Origin: Thiomicrorhabdus marina
GTDB taxonomy: Bacteria > Pseudomonadota > Gammaproteobacteria > Thiomicrospirales > Thiomicrospiraceae
Direction: 5' to 3'
Length of the DNA: 35,302 nucleotides
Assembly: GCF_017571465.1 (NCBI RefSeq)
Contig: NZ_JAGETV010000024.1
Span: forward strand, 1-35,302
Numbering within the stretch: position 1 is the first letter of the stretch; each line of letters begins with the position of its first letter. A model generated the notes under the pieces. It did not search any database. It was not told the origin of the DNA and worked only from the letters and a program-made list of their open reading frames with translations. Below, piece after piece: positions 26,586 to 35,058 of the stretch. The position numbers and the translations under genes are program-made.

Positions 26586-27194
26586 TTAAACCGGTTTGGT
26601 AAAATTCTGGCGTGCTTTTTTGACCTCTTCTCGAAACACACAACCTTCGGCATGGTCATTGACCAGCCCCATCGCCTGCATAAAAGCATAGACTGTCGTC
26701 GGGCCAACAAACTTCCAGCCTTTTTTCTTCAGCACCTTGGACAGCTCTTTTGAGGTTTCGGTAGTGGAAACAGTTTGTGGCTCTGCCTGATTCGAAGAAC
26801 TCTCTTCATAGCGCCAGAAAAACACTGCCAGCGAGCCTTCTTCGGCCACCATCTGTTGTGCGCATTTGGCATTATTGATTACCGCTTCAATCTTACCGCG
26901 ATGGCGGACTATGCCTTTATCGGTGAGCAGGCGCTCAACATCTTGTTCGGTAAATTGGGCAACCCGATTAAAATCAAAACCGTCAAAAGCTTTACGAAAA
27001 TTTTCTCGTTTAGCCAGTATGGTTCGCCAGCTTAAGCCGGATTGAAAACTTTCCAGACAGAGCTTTTCGAAGAGCCGAATATCATCGGCAACCGGATAGC
27101 CCCACTCTTTATCGTGATAGTCGATATACTCCGGTGTTGCTGCACACCAGGCACAGCGCGCTTTACCATCGTCGCATGTTATCGTTGAGTTCAT
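26586..27194 (-). CDS. tag: DNA-3-methyladenine glycosylase I
   Basis: Base-excision repair enzyme that removes 3-methyladenine from alkylated DNA; 202 residues, the normal length. The zinc-snap ligands are visible at both ends: CAWC with YHDKEWG near the N-terminus, and NDHAEGC near the C-terminus. The catalytic region LFEKLCLESFQSGLSW and the helix-hairpin-helix-like KGIVRHRGKIEAVINNA are typical of Tag. A Ser/Glu/Thr-rich insertion (about residues 130-150) precedes KKKGWKFVGPTTVYAFMQA. Confidence 0.95.
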   Translation of the reverse strand: MNSTITCDDGKARCAWCAATPEYIDYHDKEWGYPVADDIRLFEKLCLESFQSGLSWRTILAKRENFRKAFDGFDFNRVAQFTEQDVERLLTDKGIVRHRGKIEAVINNAKCAQQMVAEEGSLAVFFWRYEESSSNQAEPQTVSTTETSKELSKVLKKKGWKFVGPTTVYAFMQAMGLVNDHAEGCVFREEVKKARQNFTKPV

Positions 27195-27325
27195 TTCAAT
27201 TCTCCCAAACCAAGTAATGAATAAATCACTGTGAGGCAGCTCCTACCATGTTATTTTGCTTACTCGCCATAAAAAAACAAAGTGCTGATTGGGCGCATTG
27301 ATCAATTTTCGAATATGACGGATTG

Positions 27326-27961
27326 TTAATGGCTTTTAGCTTTTGTTGGTGAGAAGAATCTCTTGATTTGTTGGTTTAGCTTTGCCAAATCTCCGTCATT
27401 ATGGATGATTTTATCTGCGTAACTTTGTCGTTGTTCTCGCGACGCTTGATGTTCAAGTATGTTTTTTATGTTTTCTAAATTCACGCCGTCACGTTGGCTA
27501 GCTCTTTGTATCTGAGTTTCTTCTGAACAGTCTAAAACCCAAATTTCATCTACATAGTCTGGCTTATGGCCTTTTTTGAGAATCCCTTCGACTAAAAGTG
27601 GAATCGCCACCAAAAGATATGGGGCTTGGTAGCTTTCATCTTGTTGGTAGTCCTGAATCTGCTTTTGGGTTTCAGCTTGGATGAGCGGGTGCAAAATCAT
27701 TTCCAATTTTTGACGCGCACTCTGATCAAGGGGGTCGGCAAAAATCTTTTCCCGTAGGGCAGCACGATTCAGAGAGTCGTCGCTATTGAGGATTTCTACG
27801 CCAAATTCTTTAACTACTTGCGCCAAGCCAGCGCTATTGGGTGCAACGACTTGACGGCTAATTTGGTCGGTATCGACCGTGGCAATGCCGTGTTCGGCCA
27901 TTAATTCGCAAAAGGTGCTTTTGCCGGAACCGATTCCGCCGGTTAAGCCGATTACCTTCAT
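27326..27961 (-). CDS. coaE: Dephospho-CoA kinase
   Basis: Last step of coenzyme A synthesis, ATP-dependent phosphorylation of dephospho-CoA in the cytoplasm; 211 residues. The P-loop is GGIGSGKS at 8-15, followed by DTDQISRQVV, LHPLIQAET and LLVAIPLLVEG, then the lid region with QIQRASQRDG. ATG 27961 has AAAGG eight bases upstream and is preferred over an in-frame TTG at 27967. It diverges from the amidotransferase gene at 28047 over 85 bases. Confidence 0.96.
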   Translation of the reverse strand: MKVIGLTGGIGSGKSTFCELMAEHGIATVDTDQISRQVVAPNSAGLAQVVKEFGVEILNSDDSLNRAALREKIFADPLDQSARQKLEMILHPLIQAETQKQIQDYQQDESYQAPYLLVAIPLLVEGILKKGHKPDYVDEIWVLDCSEETQIQRASQRDGVNLENIKNILEHQASREQRQSYADKIIHNDGDLAKLNQQIKRFFSPTKAKSH

Positions 27962-28046
27962 TCTCAAACCTTTCTAAACTTTATCCATCGGTCATTTTAT
28001 AGAATCTTGCTATACAATAACCAGATTGATTTTACGGAGCCATGTT

Positions 28047-29870
28047 ATGTGCGGTATTTGCGGTGAGATTTATTTTGACGGACAGCAGGCGAGCGAAGCG
28101 CGTTTAAAGCCAATGTTGGCAGAAATGCAGCAACGCGGTCCAGACGATGAGGGGATTTGGTTAGACGGGCATGTTGGCTTGGGACATAAACGTTTGTCGA
28201 TTATCGATTTATCTGCGTGTGGTCATCAACCGATGCTCGATCAAGAACTGACCTTGGTTTTTAACGGCTGTATCTATAATTATGTTGCACTGCGCGACGA
28301 GTTAATTGAACTTGGGCATCACTTTAATTCGCATTCCGATACTGAAGTGATTCTTAAGGCGTATCGACAGTGGGGCATGGAATGCGTCAACCGTTTTGAA
28401 GGTATGTTTGCTTTCGCTATTTGGGATGACCATAACCATCAACTTTTAATGGCGCGTGACCGAATCGGTATTAAGCCGCTATATTACGCAATGGTTGAGG
28501 GTGGTGTGCGTTTCGCATCTAATACTCAAGCTTTGTTGGCGGAAGGCGATATCGATACCGAAATCGATCCGATTGGTTTGCACTATCAATTGACACTGCA
28601 CGCAGTTATTCCTGCGCCGCATACGATTTTAAAAGGCATCCGTAAGCTCGAACCGGGGCATTGGATGATTATTAATCCAGATGGTCAGGTTTATAAAAAA
28701 CGTTATTGGCATCTTGAAGCACAACGTCCTAAAAGCGACAGCTTTAAAGGCAAGCCGACACCAAGCAATGAAAAAGAGTGGGTTGATGCAATTCACGAAT
28801 CTCTGAAAGAGGCGGTGCATAAGCGTTTGACCGCTTCAGATGTACCGGTTGGCGTTTTATTGTCCGGCGGGTTGGATTCCAGTCTATTAGTGGCGATGTT
28901 GGCAGAAGCCGGAGTTGAGAATATCAAAACCTATTCGATCGGTTTTGAAGATGCGCCGGAAGAGAAGGGTAATGAATTCGAATTCTCGGACATGGTTGCC
29001 GAGCGTTATAACACCGACCATAAGAAATTCCATATCGCCAATGAAACCGTATTACCGCGTCTGCATGAAGCGGTTGAAGCCATGGCAGAACCGATGGTCG
29101 GGCAAGATGCAGTGGCTTTCTATCTATTGTCTGAACAGGTCGCTAAGGAAGTTAAGGTGGTATTGTCTGGGCAAGGTGCAGATGAGGTCTTCGGTGGCTA
29201 TTTCTGGTATCCGCTGATGGCAGAAGCCGGCAAGCAGATTGATTTGGAGAATCCCGAACAGGCGTTGCAAGCGTTTGCACCGTATTATTTTGACCGTTCG
29301 CATCAAGAATGGTTGTCGGTGATAAATGAAAAATATCATGTGCATGATGTGACCGGTGAATTTGTTGCTGACCGTTTAACTGAAGCGGGGGCGGATGAGT
29401 TCTTGGATCAAGTCTTGCGTTTGGATACCACCACCTTGATTGTCGATGATCCGGTTAAGCGTGTTGATAATATGACCATGGCCTGGAGCCTAGAAGCACG
29501 TGTACCTTTTTTAGATCACGACTTAGTGGAATGGGCGATGGCGGCACCTCCGGAAATGAAAACCGGCGGCAAACATATTCTTAAAGCTATCGGGCGCGGA
29601 ATTGTGCCGGATGCGATTATCGACCGCCCGAAAGTCGCTTTCCCGATGCCGGCGCTGAAATATGTGCGAGGGGATTTCTATGAGTTTATGAAGCAGCTAC
29701 TGACCTGTGAAGCGGCACAAAAACGAGGCATTTTTAATCAAGAAAAACTTGCAGAGCTGCTGGAAAACCCAGAAGCGGAAAATGCTTTTACAGCAATTCA
29801 GGGTTCCAAACTATGGCATGCGGCGCTTTTGGAATTCTGGTTGCAGAAGCATGTTGATAAGACATTGTAG
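28047..29870 (+). CDS. AsnB-type amidotransferase, probable N-acetylglutaminylglutamine amide synthase
   Basis: A 607-residue glutamine-dependent amidotransferase. The N-terminal class II glutaminase domain begins MCGICGE, with Cys2 as nucleophile; the synthetase domain has the PP-loop SGGLDSS at 273-279. Several stretches fit the subfamily that amidates N-acetylglutaminylglutamine (NAGGN, an osmolyte) better than ordinary AsnB: VFNGCIYNY, VIPAPHTILKGIRKLEPG, LSGQGADEVFGGYFWYP, VDDPVKRVDNMTMAW and IDRPKVAFPMPALKYV. This assignment is from memory. Its usual partner, an ATP-grasp/acetyltransferase fusion, is not adjacent. GGAG lies seven bases before ATG 28047, and Cys2 fixes this start over the upstream 28026. 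Confidence 0.85.
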   Translation: MCGICGEIYFDGQQASEARLKPMLAEMQQRGPDDEGIWLDGHVGLGHKRLSIIDLSACGHQPMLDQELTLVFNGCIYNYVALRDELIELGHHFNSHSDTEVILKAYRQWGMECVNRFEGMFAFAIWDDHNHQLLMARDRIGIKPLYYAMVEGGVRFASNTQALLAEGDIDTEIDPIGLHYQLTLHAVIPAPHTILKGIRKLEPGHWMIINPDGQVYKKRYWHLEAQRPKSDSFKGKPTPSNEKEWVDAIHESLKEAVHKRLTASDVPVGVLLSGGLDSSLLVAMLAEAGVENIKTYSIGFEDAPEEKGNEFEFSDMVAERYNTDHKKFHIANETVLPRLHEAVEAMAEPMVGQDAVAFYLLSEQVAKEVKVVLSGQGADEVFGGYFWYPLMAEAGKQIDLENPEQALQAFAPYYFDRSHQEWLSVINEKYHVHDVTGEFVADRLTEAGADEFLDQVLRLDTTTLIVDDPVKRVDNMTMAWSLEARVPFLDHDLVEWAMAAPPEMKTGGKHILKAIGRGIVPDAIIDRPKVAFPMPALKYVRGDFYEFMKQLLTCEAAQKRGIFNQEKLAELLENPEAENAFTAIQGSKLWHAALLEFWLQKHVDKTL

Positions 29871-29966
29871 GGCTTGAAATAACTTTTTATGCCCATAGTT
29901 ACAAGTACTAATCAAATAAAGTAGAATAGCGAAAGTTATTAAAAATATTTATCTAAAGGATTAATG

Positions 29967-30317
29967 ATGGAAAGCCAAGAACAAGTAGTGCAAGAAACAT
30001 TAGAGCGTATTAACGACCAAGTAACCAATAATCCGGTTGTTATTTATATGAAAGGTACGCCACAAATGCCTTCTTGCGGTTTCTCTAGTCGAGCGGCGCA
30101 GGCGTTAGTTGATACGGGTGAGAAGTTTGCATTTGTAAATGTATTGGCAGATGCGCTGATTTTCGAACACCTGCCAAAATACCAAGATTGGCCGACGTTC
30201 CCACAGCTTTACATCGATGGTGAACTGCAAGGTGGTTGTGATATCACGCTTGAATTAGCTGAAAGCGGTGAGTTGAAAAACTTAATGGCTACGGCGAATG
30301 CTAAGGTTGCTGAGTAA
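29967..30317 (+). CDS. grxD: Monothiol glutaredoxin GrxD (CGFS type)
   Basis: Small cytoplasmic CGFS glutaredoxin of 116 residues that carries and delivers Fe-S clusters, often with BolA proteins. Visible are VVIYMKGTPQMPSCGFS with CGFS at 37-40, the cis-proline region WPTFPQLYIDGELQGGCD and the helical end. The second ATG (29967) has AAGGA six bases upstream; the first ATG at 29964 is also possible but only three bases away. It may act together with the Suf system encoded in this window. A strong terminator follows. Confidence 0.96.
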   Translation: MESQEQVVQETLERINDQVTNNPVVIYMKGTPQMPSCGFSSRAAQALVDTGEKFAFVNVLADALIFEHLPKYQDWPTFPQLYIDGELQGGCDITLELAESGELKNLMATANAKVAE

Positions 30318-30340
30318 TTTCCAATAACTCTCTAGCAAAT

Positions 30341-30379
30341 AAAAAAGCGCTTGTAGGATGATTCCTCAAGCGCTTTTTT
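30341..30379. terminator. Bidirectional intrinsic terminator between grxD and rnt
   Basis: AAAAAAGCGCTTG (30341-30353) pairs with CAAGCGCTTTTTT (30367-30379), and an inner AGGA/TCCT extends the stem after one bulged base. A-run on one side and T-run on the other let it work for both convergent transcripts. Confidence 0.92.
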
Positions 30380-30450
30380 TACATCCGTATTGTGGCTCTA
30401 GATATTTGCTCTGCTTATTGCTACAGGCTGTCTATAAACCAATCTAAAAA

Positions 30451-31116
30451 TCAATTAGATAGCATTTCCGTTTCATTAACAATTTGGCAGAAAAGGTCGG
30501 CGGTTTTTTCGGTATCGTAGACTGCGGAATGGGCTAAGGCATTGTCCCATTCAATGCCCGCTTTGCCCATCGCTTTCGCTAAAACAGTTTGCCCATAAGC
30601 CAAACCGGCTAATGACACTGTGTCAAAAGTACTGAATTTATGGAAAGGGCATTTTACCTTAGTGCGGTCGGCGGCGGCTAGGATGAAATTTAAGTCAAAA
30701 AAGGCATTATGGCCGACCAGAATCGCGCGACTGCATTCGGTTGCTTTGATTTCGTCATGAATGGGTTTAAACAGGTCTTGCAGAGCCTGTTTTTCCGAGA
30801 CGGCTTCCCTGAATGGATGGTAAGGGTCGTCCATGCCGATAAACTTCAAGGCACCTTCTTCTAAGTTGGCGCCTTCAAACGGCAGGATATTTCGATCATA
30901 GGTGGCTTTACGTTGTAGGCGACCGTATTCATCCATTTCCAAAATCACTACCGCGACTTCCAGCAATGCATCGGTCTGAGGGTTAAAACCGGCGGTTTCA
31001 ACATCGATGACCACCGGTAAAAAACCGCGAAAACGTTCTTTGATTGTCATCGCTGGAATGTTCTCGTTTGCATAATTTTCTGAAGTGGAAGGCTGTGCGG
31101 AAGTGCTTTGGCTCAT
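30451..31116 (-). CDS. rnt: Ribonuclease T
   Basis: 3'-5' exoribonuclease of the DEDDh family that trims tRNA and other stable RNA ends; 221 residues. The motifs are VVIDVETAGF (D and E), VGHNAFFDLNFI (D), and HSAVYDTEKTADLF (H and D). RFRGFLPVV just before the first motif is typical of RNase T. The N-terminus is about 20 residues longer than in E. coli and Ser/Thr-rich; an internal ATG at 31050 (MTIKERF) would give a standard start, so the start is uncertain. It follows argA by 10 bases on the same strand. Confidence 0.94.
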   Translation of the reverse strand: MSQSTSAQPSTSENYANENIPAMTIKERFRGFLPVVIDVETAGFNPQTDALLEVAVVILEMDEYGRLQRKATYDRNILPFEGANLEEGALKFIGMDDPYHPFREAVSEKQALQDLFKPIHDEIKATECSRAILVGHNAFFDLNFILAAADRTKVKCPFHKFSTFDTVSLAGLAYGQTVLAKAMGKAGIEWDNALAHSAVYDTEKTADLFCQIVNETEMLSN

Positions 31117-31126
31117 GAATTAATCT

Positions 31127-32416
31127 TTATTTTTTGAGTGCTTTTATCAAAACTTTGGAATTGCGCTGATAGTTATAGAGTTCTTGTTTTTCTTGCGGCA
31201 GTTCATTTGGCGTTGCTAGAGAAAAACCGTGTTCGATAAACCAGTGGTGCGTATGTGTGGTTAGCAAGAACAGCTGTTGCAAACCATTCTGGTTAGCGGT
31301 TTTCTCGATTTCTTGTAGCAGTTGCTCGCCGAGTTCCTGTCCACGATAATCACTGTGTACGGCTAAGCACGCCAGTTCTCCGCTATTTGCATAATTGGCA
31401 TATAGTGCGGCGCAGCCAATAATACGTTGGTCACGTTCGATAACGATAAAGTTTTCGATTTCCAGTTCTAATCGTTCGCGAGAGCGTTTGACCAAAACGC
31501 CTTTCTGCTCCAGCGGCGCAATGACTTCGAGAATACCGCCGACATCGTCGATGCTTGCCGGACGAATCTGGTGATAACGGTCACTGAAAATCATACAACC
31601 TGTACCGTCTCGTGTGAATAGTTCCAATAATAGGCTAGACGGATCGTCACGGTTAATCAGGTGAACACGGCTAACGCTATCGCCGATTTTCTGGATGCGT
31701 TGTAGCAATTGTTGGGTTTGCTCATCCAGACTTGGCAGAAGCGTGCTGATTTGCGTTTGGTTTAATGCTGCTGGTAAATAGTCGAAACGTTGTGGTTTTT
31801 GGAAAATCATCAGCTTGTCGGCTTGCAGTTGTTCGGCTATGGTGCAAGCTTGTTCCAGTGTATTTAAGTTAAATACTTCACCAGTCAAAGAATAGGCAAG
31901 CGGTGTTAACAAGACAATTTGGTTACTGTTTAAACAAGATTTAATGGCTTCTTTATTGATTTTTCGAAGTTGCCCAGTGTGTTGAAAGTCAACGCCGTTA
32001 ACGACACCTTTTGGTTGGGCGATAACCCAATTACCGGAAACTAAGCTTAGTGGTTTGTGTTGTTGGTTAGATGCATGGCAGAAAACCGCTTCCAACTTTG
32101 AACGCACATAGCCGATGGTCTGCTGGAAAGTCGGCAGCATTTCTAATGAAGTGATTCGGCACTGTTCGTGTTGTTGCCAGCTGAGTTGTTTTTGCTCAAG
32201 TGCTTGGTCAATTTGCAAGGTAGCACCCATCGCCAACACCAGTTTTAAGCCTAAACTGTGCAGAAGGGTGATGTCTTTACTAAGACTGAGCAGCTCTTCG
32301 TCATTTTGCAACAAATCACCGGGAAGATAGATAACGCAGGTTTTACCACGGTGCTGTTCGATGTAATGCGAGGATTGGCGCAGGCTTTGGATAAAATCTA
32401 ATTCAGATTGCTGCAT
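31127..32416 (-). CDS. argA: N-acetylglutamate synthase ArgA
   Basis: First enzyme of arginine synthesis, makes N-acetylglutamate from acetyl-CoA and glutamate; 429 residues. The first 280 residues are an amino-acid-kinase-like domain (CVIYLPGDLLQ, LKLVLAMGATLQID), which in this family carries feedback inhibition by arginine. The last 140 are a GNAT acetyltransferase domain (LACLAVHSDYRGQELGEQLL). The C-terminal FIEHGFSLATPNELP is typical of ArgA. It probably forms an operon with rnt. Argininosuccinate-lyase fusion forms are not seen. Confidence 0.95.
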   Translation of the reverse strand: MQQSELDFIQSLRQSSHYIEQHRGKTCVIYLPGDLLQNDEELLSLSKDITLLHSLGLKLVLAMGATLQIDQALEQKQLSWQQHEQCRITSLEMLPTFQQTIGYVRSKLEAVFCHASNQQHKPLSLVSGNWVIAQPKGVVNGVDFQHTGQLRKINKEAIKSCLNSNQIVLLTPLAYSLTGEVFNLNTLEQACTIAEQLQADKLMIFQKPQRFDYLPAALNQTQISTLLPSLDEQTQQLLQRIQKIGDSVSRVHLINRDDPSSLLLELFTRDGTGCMIFSDRYHQIRPASIDDVGGILEVIAPLEQKGVLVKRSRERLELEIENFIVIERDQRIIGCAALYANYANSGELACLAVHSDYRGQELGEQLLQEIEKTANQNGLQQLFLLTTHTHHWFIEHGFSLATPNELPQEKQELYNYQRNSKVLIKALKK

Positions 32417-32462
32417 GAATGTGCGAAAATAGTAAGAATTATTTTGCTAAGTATAACAGTCA

Positions 32463-32508
32463 ATTGAACAAAGTCGAATCTCTATATTTTGGAGGTACTC
32501 TGTTCAAT
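32463..32508 (+). promoter_or_regulatory. ilvD leader with spaced inverted repeat
   Basis: ATTGAACA (32463-32470) and TGTTCAAT (32501-32508) are perfect inverted repeats separated by 30 bases, just before the ilvD ribosome site. A TTGAAC -35-like and TATATT -10-like sequence overlap this region, but their spacing is short. It may be an operator or a leader hairpin; there is no peptide-coding attenuator that I can see. Confidence 0.3.
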
Positions 32509-32527
32509 CAATTTAGGAGTCAAATCG

Positions 32528-34390
32528 ATGCCTCAATATCGTTCTAGAACCAGTACCCACGGTCGAAACATGGCCGGTGCCCGCGCACTTTGGCGCGCTA
32601 CCGGTATGCAATCAGGAGATTTCGGTAAACCGATTATCGCGGTTGCTAACTCATTCACGCAGTTCGTTCCAGGGCATGTGCATCTAAAAGACATGGGGCA
32701 ACTTGTCGCTAGAGTAATTGAAGAAGCGGGCGGTATCGCGAAAGAATTTAACACCATCGCCGTTGATGACGGTATTGCAATGGGTCATGACGGTATGTTG
32801 TATTCGCTGCCATCGCGTGATTTGATTGCGGACTCGGTTGAATACATGTGTAACGCACACTGTGCGGATGCACTGGTTTGTATCTCAAACTGCGACAAAA
32901 TCACTCCGGGTATGATGATGGCGGCAATGCGTCTTAATATCCCGACTATCTTCGTAACCGGTGGTCCAATGGAATCCGGTAAAACGGTTCTAGGCGGTAT
33001 GGAAATCAAGTTGGACTTGGTTGATGCGATGGTTATGGCTGCCGACAGCAACTGTTCGGATGAAGATGTTGATGCGGTTGAAGTTTCAGCTTGTCCAACC
33101 TGTGGTTCATGTTCCGGTATGTTCACGGCGAACTCAATGAACTGTCTGGCAGAAGCATTAGGTATTGCGCTTCCGGGTAACGGTTCTACTTTAGCGACTC
33201 ACGCTGATCGTAAGCACCTATTCGAAGAAGCGGGTCGTCGCATTGTTGAGATGGCGAAAGATTACTACGACAACGATAACGAAAAAGTTCTACCTCGTTC
33301 GATTGCGACTTATGAGGCATTTGAAAATGCGATGGCACTGGATGTTGCAATGGGTGGTTCAACTAATACGGTTCTGCACTTATTGGCGATCGCGAAAGAA
33401 GCGGGCGTTAACTTTACCATGGCAGATATGGATCGTATTTCTCGCCAAGTTCCTTGTTTGGTTAAGGTTGCCCCGAATTCGAAAATCTATCACATGGAAG
33501 ACGTCCATCGTGCCGGTGGTATTATGCGAATCCTTGGTGAGCTAGAACGTGGTGGTTTGATTAATACCGACGTTCCGACCGTACACGCATCAACCATGGG
33601 TGCTGCGCTGGAATTGTGGGATGTGCGTCGCACAGATAACGAAGCGGTGCATAAATTCTTCCGCGCGGCGCCGGGCGGAGTTCGTACAACGGAAGCATTC
33701 AGTCAAGATAAGCGTTGGAAAACGGTTGATACCGATTCGGCTGAAGGGTGTGTTCGTGATATGGAACACGCATACACTATCGAAGGTGGTCTAGCAGTAC
33801 TTTACGGTAATATCGCATTGGATGGTTGTATTGTTAAGACAGCCGGTGTTGATGAAGAAATCTTCAAGTTCTCTGGTCCTGCACGTATCTATGAATCACA
33901 GGATGCAGCGGTTGACGGGATTCTGAATGACCAAGTGAAGTCCGGTGAAGTGGTTATCATCCGTTACGAAGGGCCAAAAGGTGGACCGGGTATGCAAGAG
34001 ATGCTTTATCCAACAAGCTATTTGAAATCAAAAGGTTTGGGTAAAGAGTGTGCTCTACTTACTGACGGTCGTTTCTCAGGTGGTACTTCAGGTCTATCAA
34101 TCGGTCACGCTTCGCCGGAGGCGGCAGAAGGTGGTAACATCGGTTTGGTTGAAAGCGGTGATATGATTGAAATCGATATTCCGAACCGTACTATCAATGT
34201 ACAACTGACTGATGAACAGTTAGCGGAACGCCGTCAAGCAATGATTGCCAAAGGTAAAGATGCTTGGAAGCCTGCTGAAGAGCGTCCACGTCGTGTTACC
34301 CCGGCACTGCGTGCTTACGCTGCAATGACAACAAGTGCTGCATTTGGTGCGGTGCGTAATGTTGATCAAATTGAACACAATAAATTTTAA
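32528..34390 (+). CDS. ilvD: Dihydroxy-acid dehydratase
   Basis: Fe-S enzyme of isoleucine and valine synthesis that dehydrates 2,3-dihydroxy acids; 620 residues, the usual length. Cluster cysteines are seen in [11 protein letters not shown] and [18 protein letters not shown]. Other family blocks are [16 protein letters not shown] and [15 protein letters not shown] 32528 (MPQYRSRT) has AGGAG eight bases upstream; the open frame back to 32489 is not needed. The TerB-like gene follows after 36 bases. Confidence 0.97.
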   Translation: MPQYRSRTSTHGRNMAGARALWRATGMQSGDFGKPIIAVANSFTQFVPGHVHLKDMGQLVARVIEEAGGIAKEFNTIAVDDGIAMGHDGMLYSLPSRDLIADSVEYMCNAHCADALVCISNCDKITPGMMMAAMRLNIPTIFVTGGPMESGKTVLGGMEIKLDLVDAMVMAADSNCSDEDVDAVEVSACPTCGSCSGMFTANSMNCLAEALGIALPGNGSTLATHADRKHLFEEAGRRIVEMAKDYYDNDNEKVLPRSIATYEAFENAMALDVAMGGSTNTVLHLLAIAKEAGVNFTMADMDRISRQVPCLVKVAPNSKIYHMEDVHRAGGIMRILGELERGGLINTDVPTVHASTMGAALELWDVRRTDNEAVHKFFRAAPGGVRTTEAFSQDKRWKTVDTDSAEGCVRDMEHAYTIEGGLAVLYGNIALDGCIVKTAGVDEEIFKFSGPARIYESQDAAVDGILNDQVKSGEVVIIRYEGPKGGPGMQEMLYPTSYLKSKGLGKECALLTDGRFSGGTSGLSIGHASPEAAEGGNIGLVESGDMIEIDIPNRTINVQLTDEQLAERRQAMIAKGKDAWKPAEERPRRVTPALRAYAAMTTSAAFGAVRNVDQIEHNKF

Positions 34391-34426
34391 GAATTAACGA
34401 ATTAGGAACTTGTAAGGAGTTGCACG

Positions 34427-34831
34427 ATGTTTGCCGATCAATTAACTCAGGAACAGCGTCAGGTCGTATTTGATCTTGCGGCTAACTTAGCTGCAGCGGA
34501 CAATGACGTGTCGGAAGAAGAGATTCAGTATTTAAAAGATTTTAGCGATGCTTATGGTATTGAATTTGATCTTGATAAAGCGGATTTAGATATTAATAAT
34601 GCGCTTAGCTTGATGGATACGAAAAAGGCGCGTGTTATCACTTTACAAGAGTTAATTAAGCTTTCTTATAAAGATGGTCACTATGGTCGTGAAGAGCAAG
34701 AGAAGGTACTGTTATTGGCTCAGAAAATGGGTCTAAACAACACGGATTTCTTGATGCGCATAGAGAACTGGGTTCGCCAAGGCTTCGATTGGGTTTACGA
34801 GGGTGAACAGATGCTTGAAGGCGATGACTGA
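34427..34831 (+). CDS. TerB-like protein
   Basis: A 134-residue, acidic, all-helical protein resembling the TerB/DjlA N-terminal-like fold: LAANLAAADNDVSEEEIQYLKDF, then LIKLSYKDGHYGREEQEKVLLLAQKMG. The paired acidic segments (ADNDVSEEE and KDGHYGREE) are the typical metal-binding-like positions of this family. There is no signal peptide or membrane helix. AAGGAG lies nine bases before the ATG. It probably shares the ilvD transcript and ends at a terminator. The function is unknown; no other tellurite-resistance gene is near, so no such role is implied. Confidence 0.8.
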   Translation: MFADQLTQEQRQVVFDLAANLAAADNDVSEEEIQYLKDFSDAYGIEFDLDKADLDINNALSLMDTKKARVITLQELIKLSYKDGHYGREEQEKVLLLAQKMGLNNTDFLMRIENWVRQGFDWVYEGEQMLEGDD

Positions 34832-34856
34832 GTTTAGTTTTGTCTTTTAGCGAAAG

Positions 34857-34879
34857 AGCCGGCGTAAGCCGGTTTTTTT
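34857..34879 (+). terminator. Intrinsic terminator after the TerB-like gene
   Basis: AGCCGGC (34857-34863) pairs with GCCGGTT (34868-34874) around a GTAA loop, five G-C pairs plus one G-U and one A-U, with seven T residues starting at 34873. Confidence 0.9.
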
Positions 34880-35058
34880 ATGTCCAGATGGAAAGCTGGG
34901 GGTGGGTTAGTCGGCTTTGAAGTTGCTCACGGTGTAGTGTTATCGGCTAGCTATTTTGTTATTAAGATTTGATCATTCTCAACGGCAAATTATCTGTGAT
35001 GGAATGAGAGGGCTAATTTAGCCGGTGTGAGTATTCCTATTGAAAAAGTAAGGTAGTA

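Noticed and set aside
26571-26592. Inverted repeat GGTTAAGC / GCTTAAACC at the tag stop codon as a tag terminator
   Set aside because: It has a bulge and no T-run on the minus-strand side, so termination is not convincing.
34980-35058. Possible hairpin and coding remnant between the TerB-like gene and the IS
   Set aside because: Only six pairing bases (TCATTC/GAATGA) and no open frame with recognisable protein; nothing supportable in this stretch.
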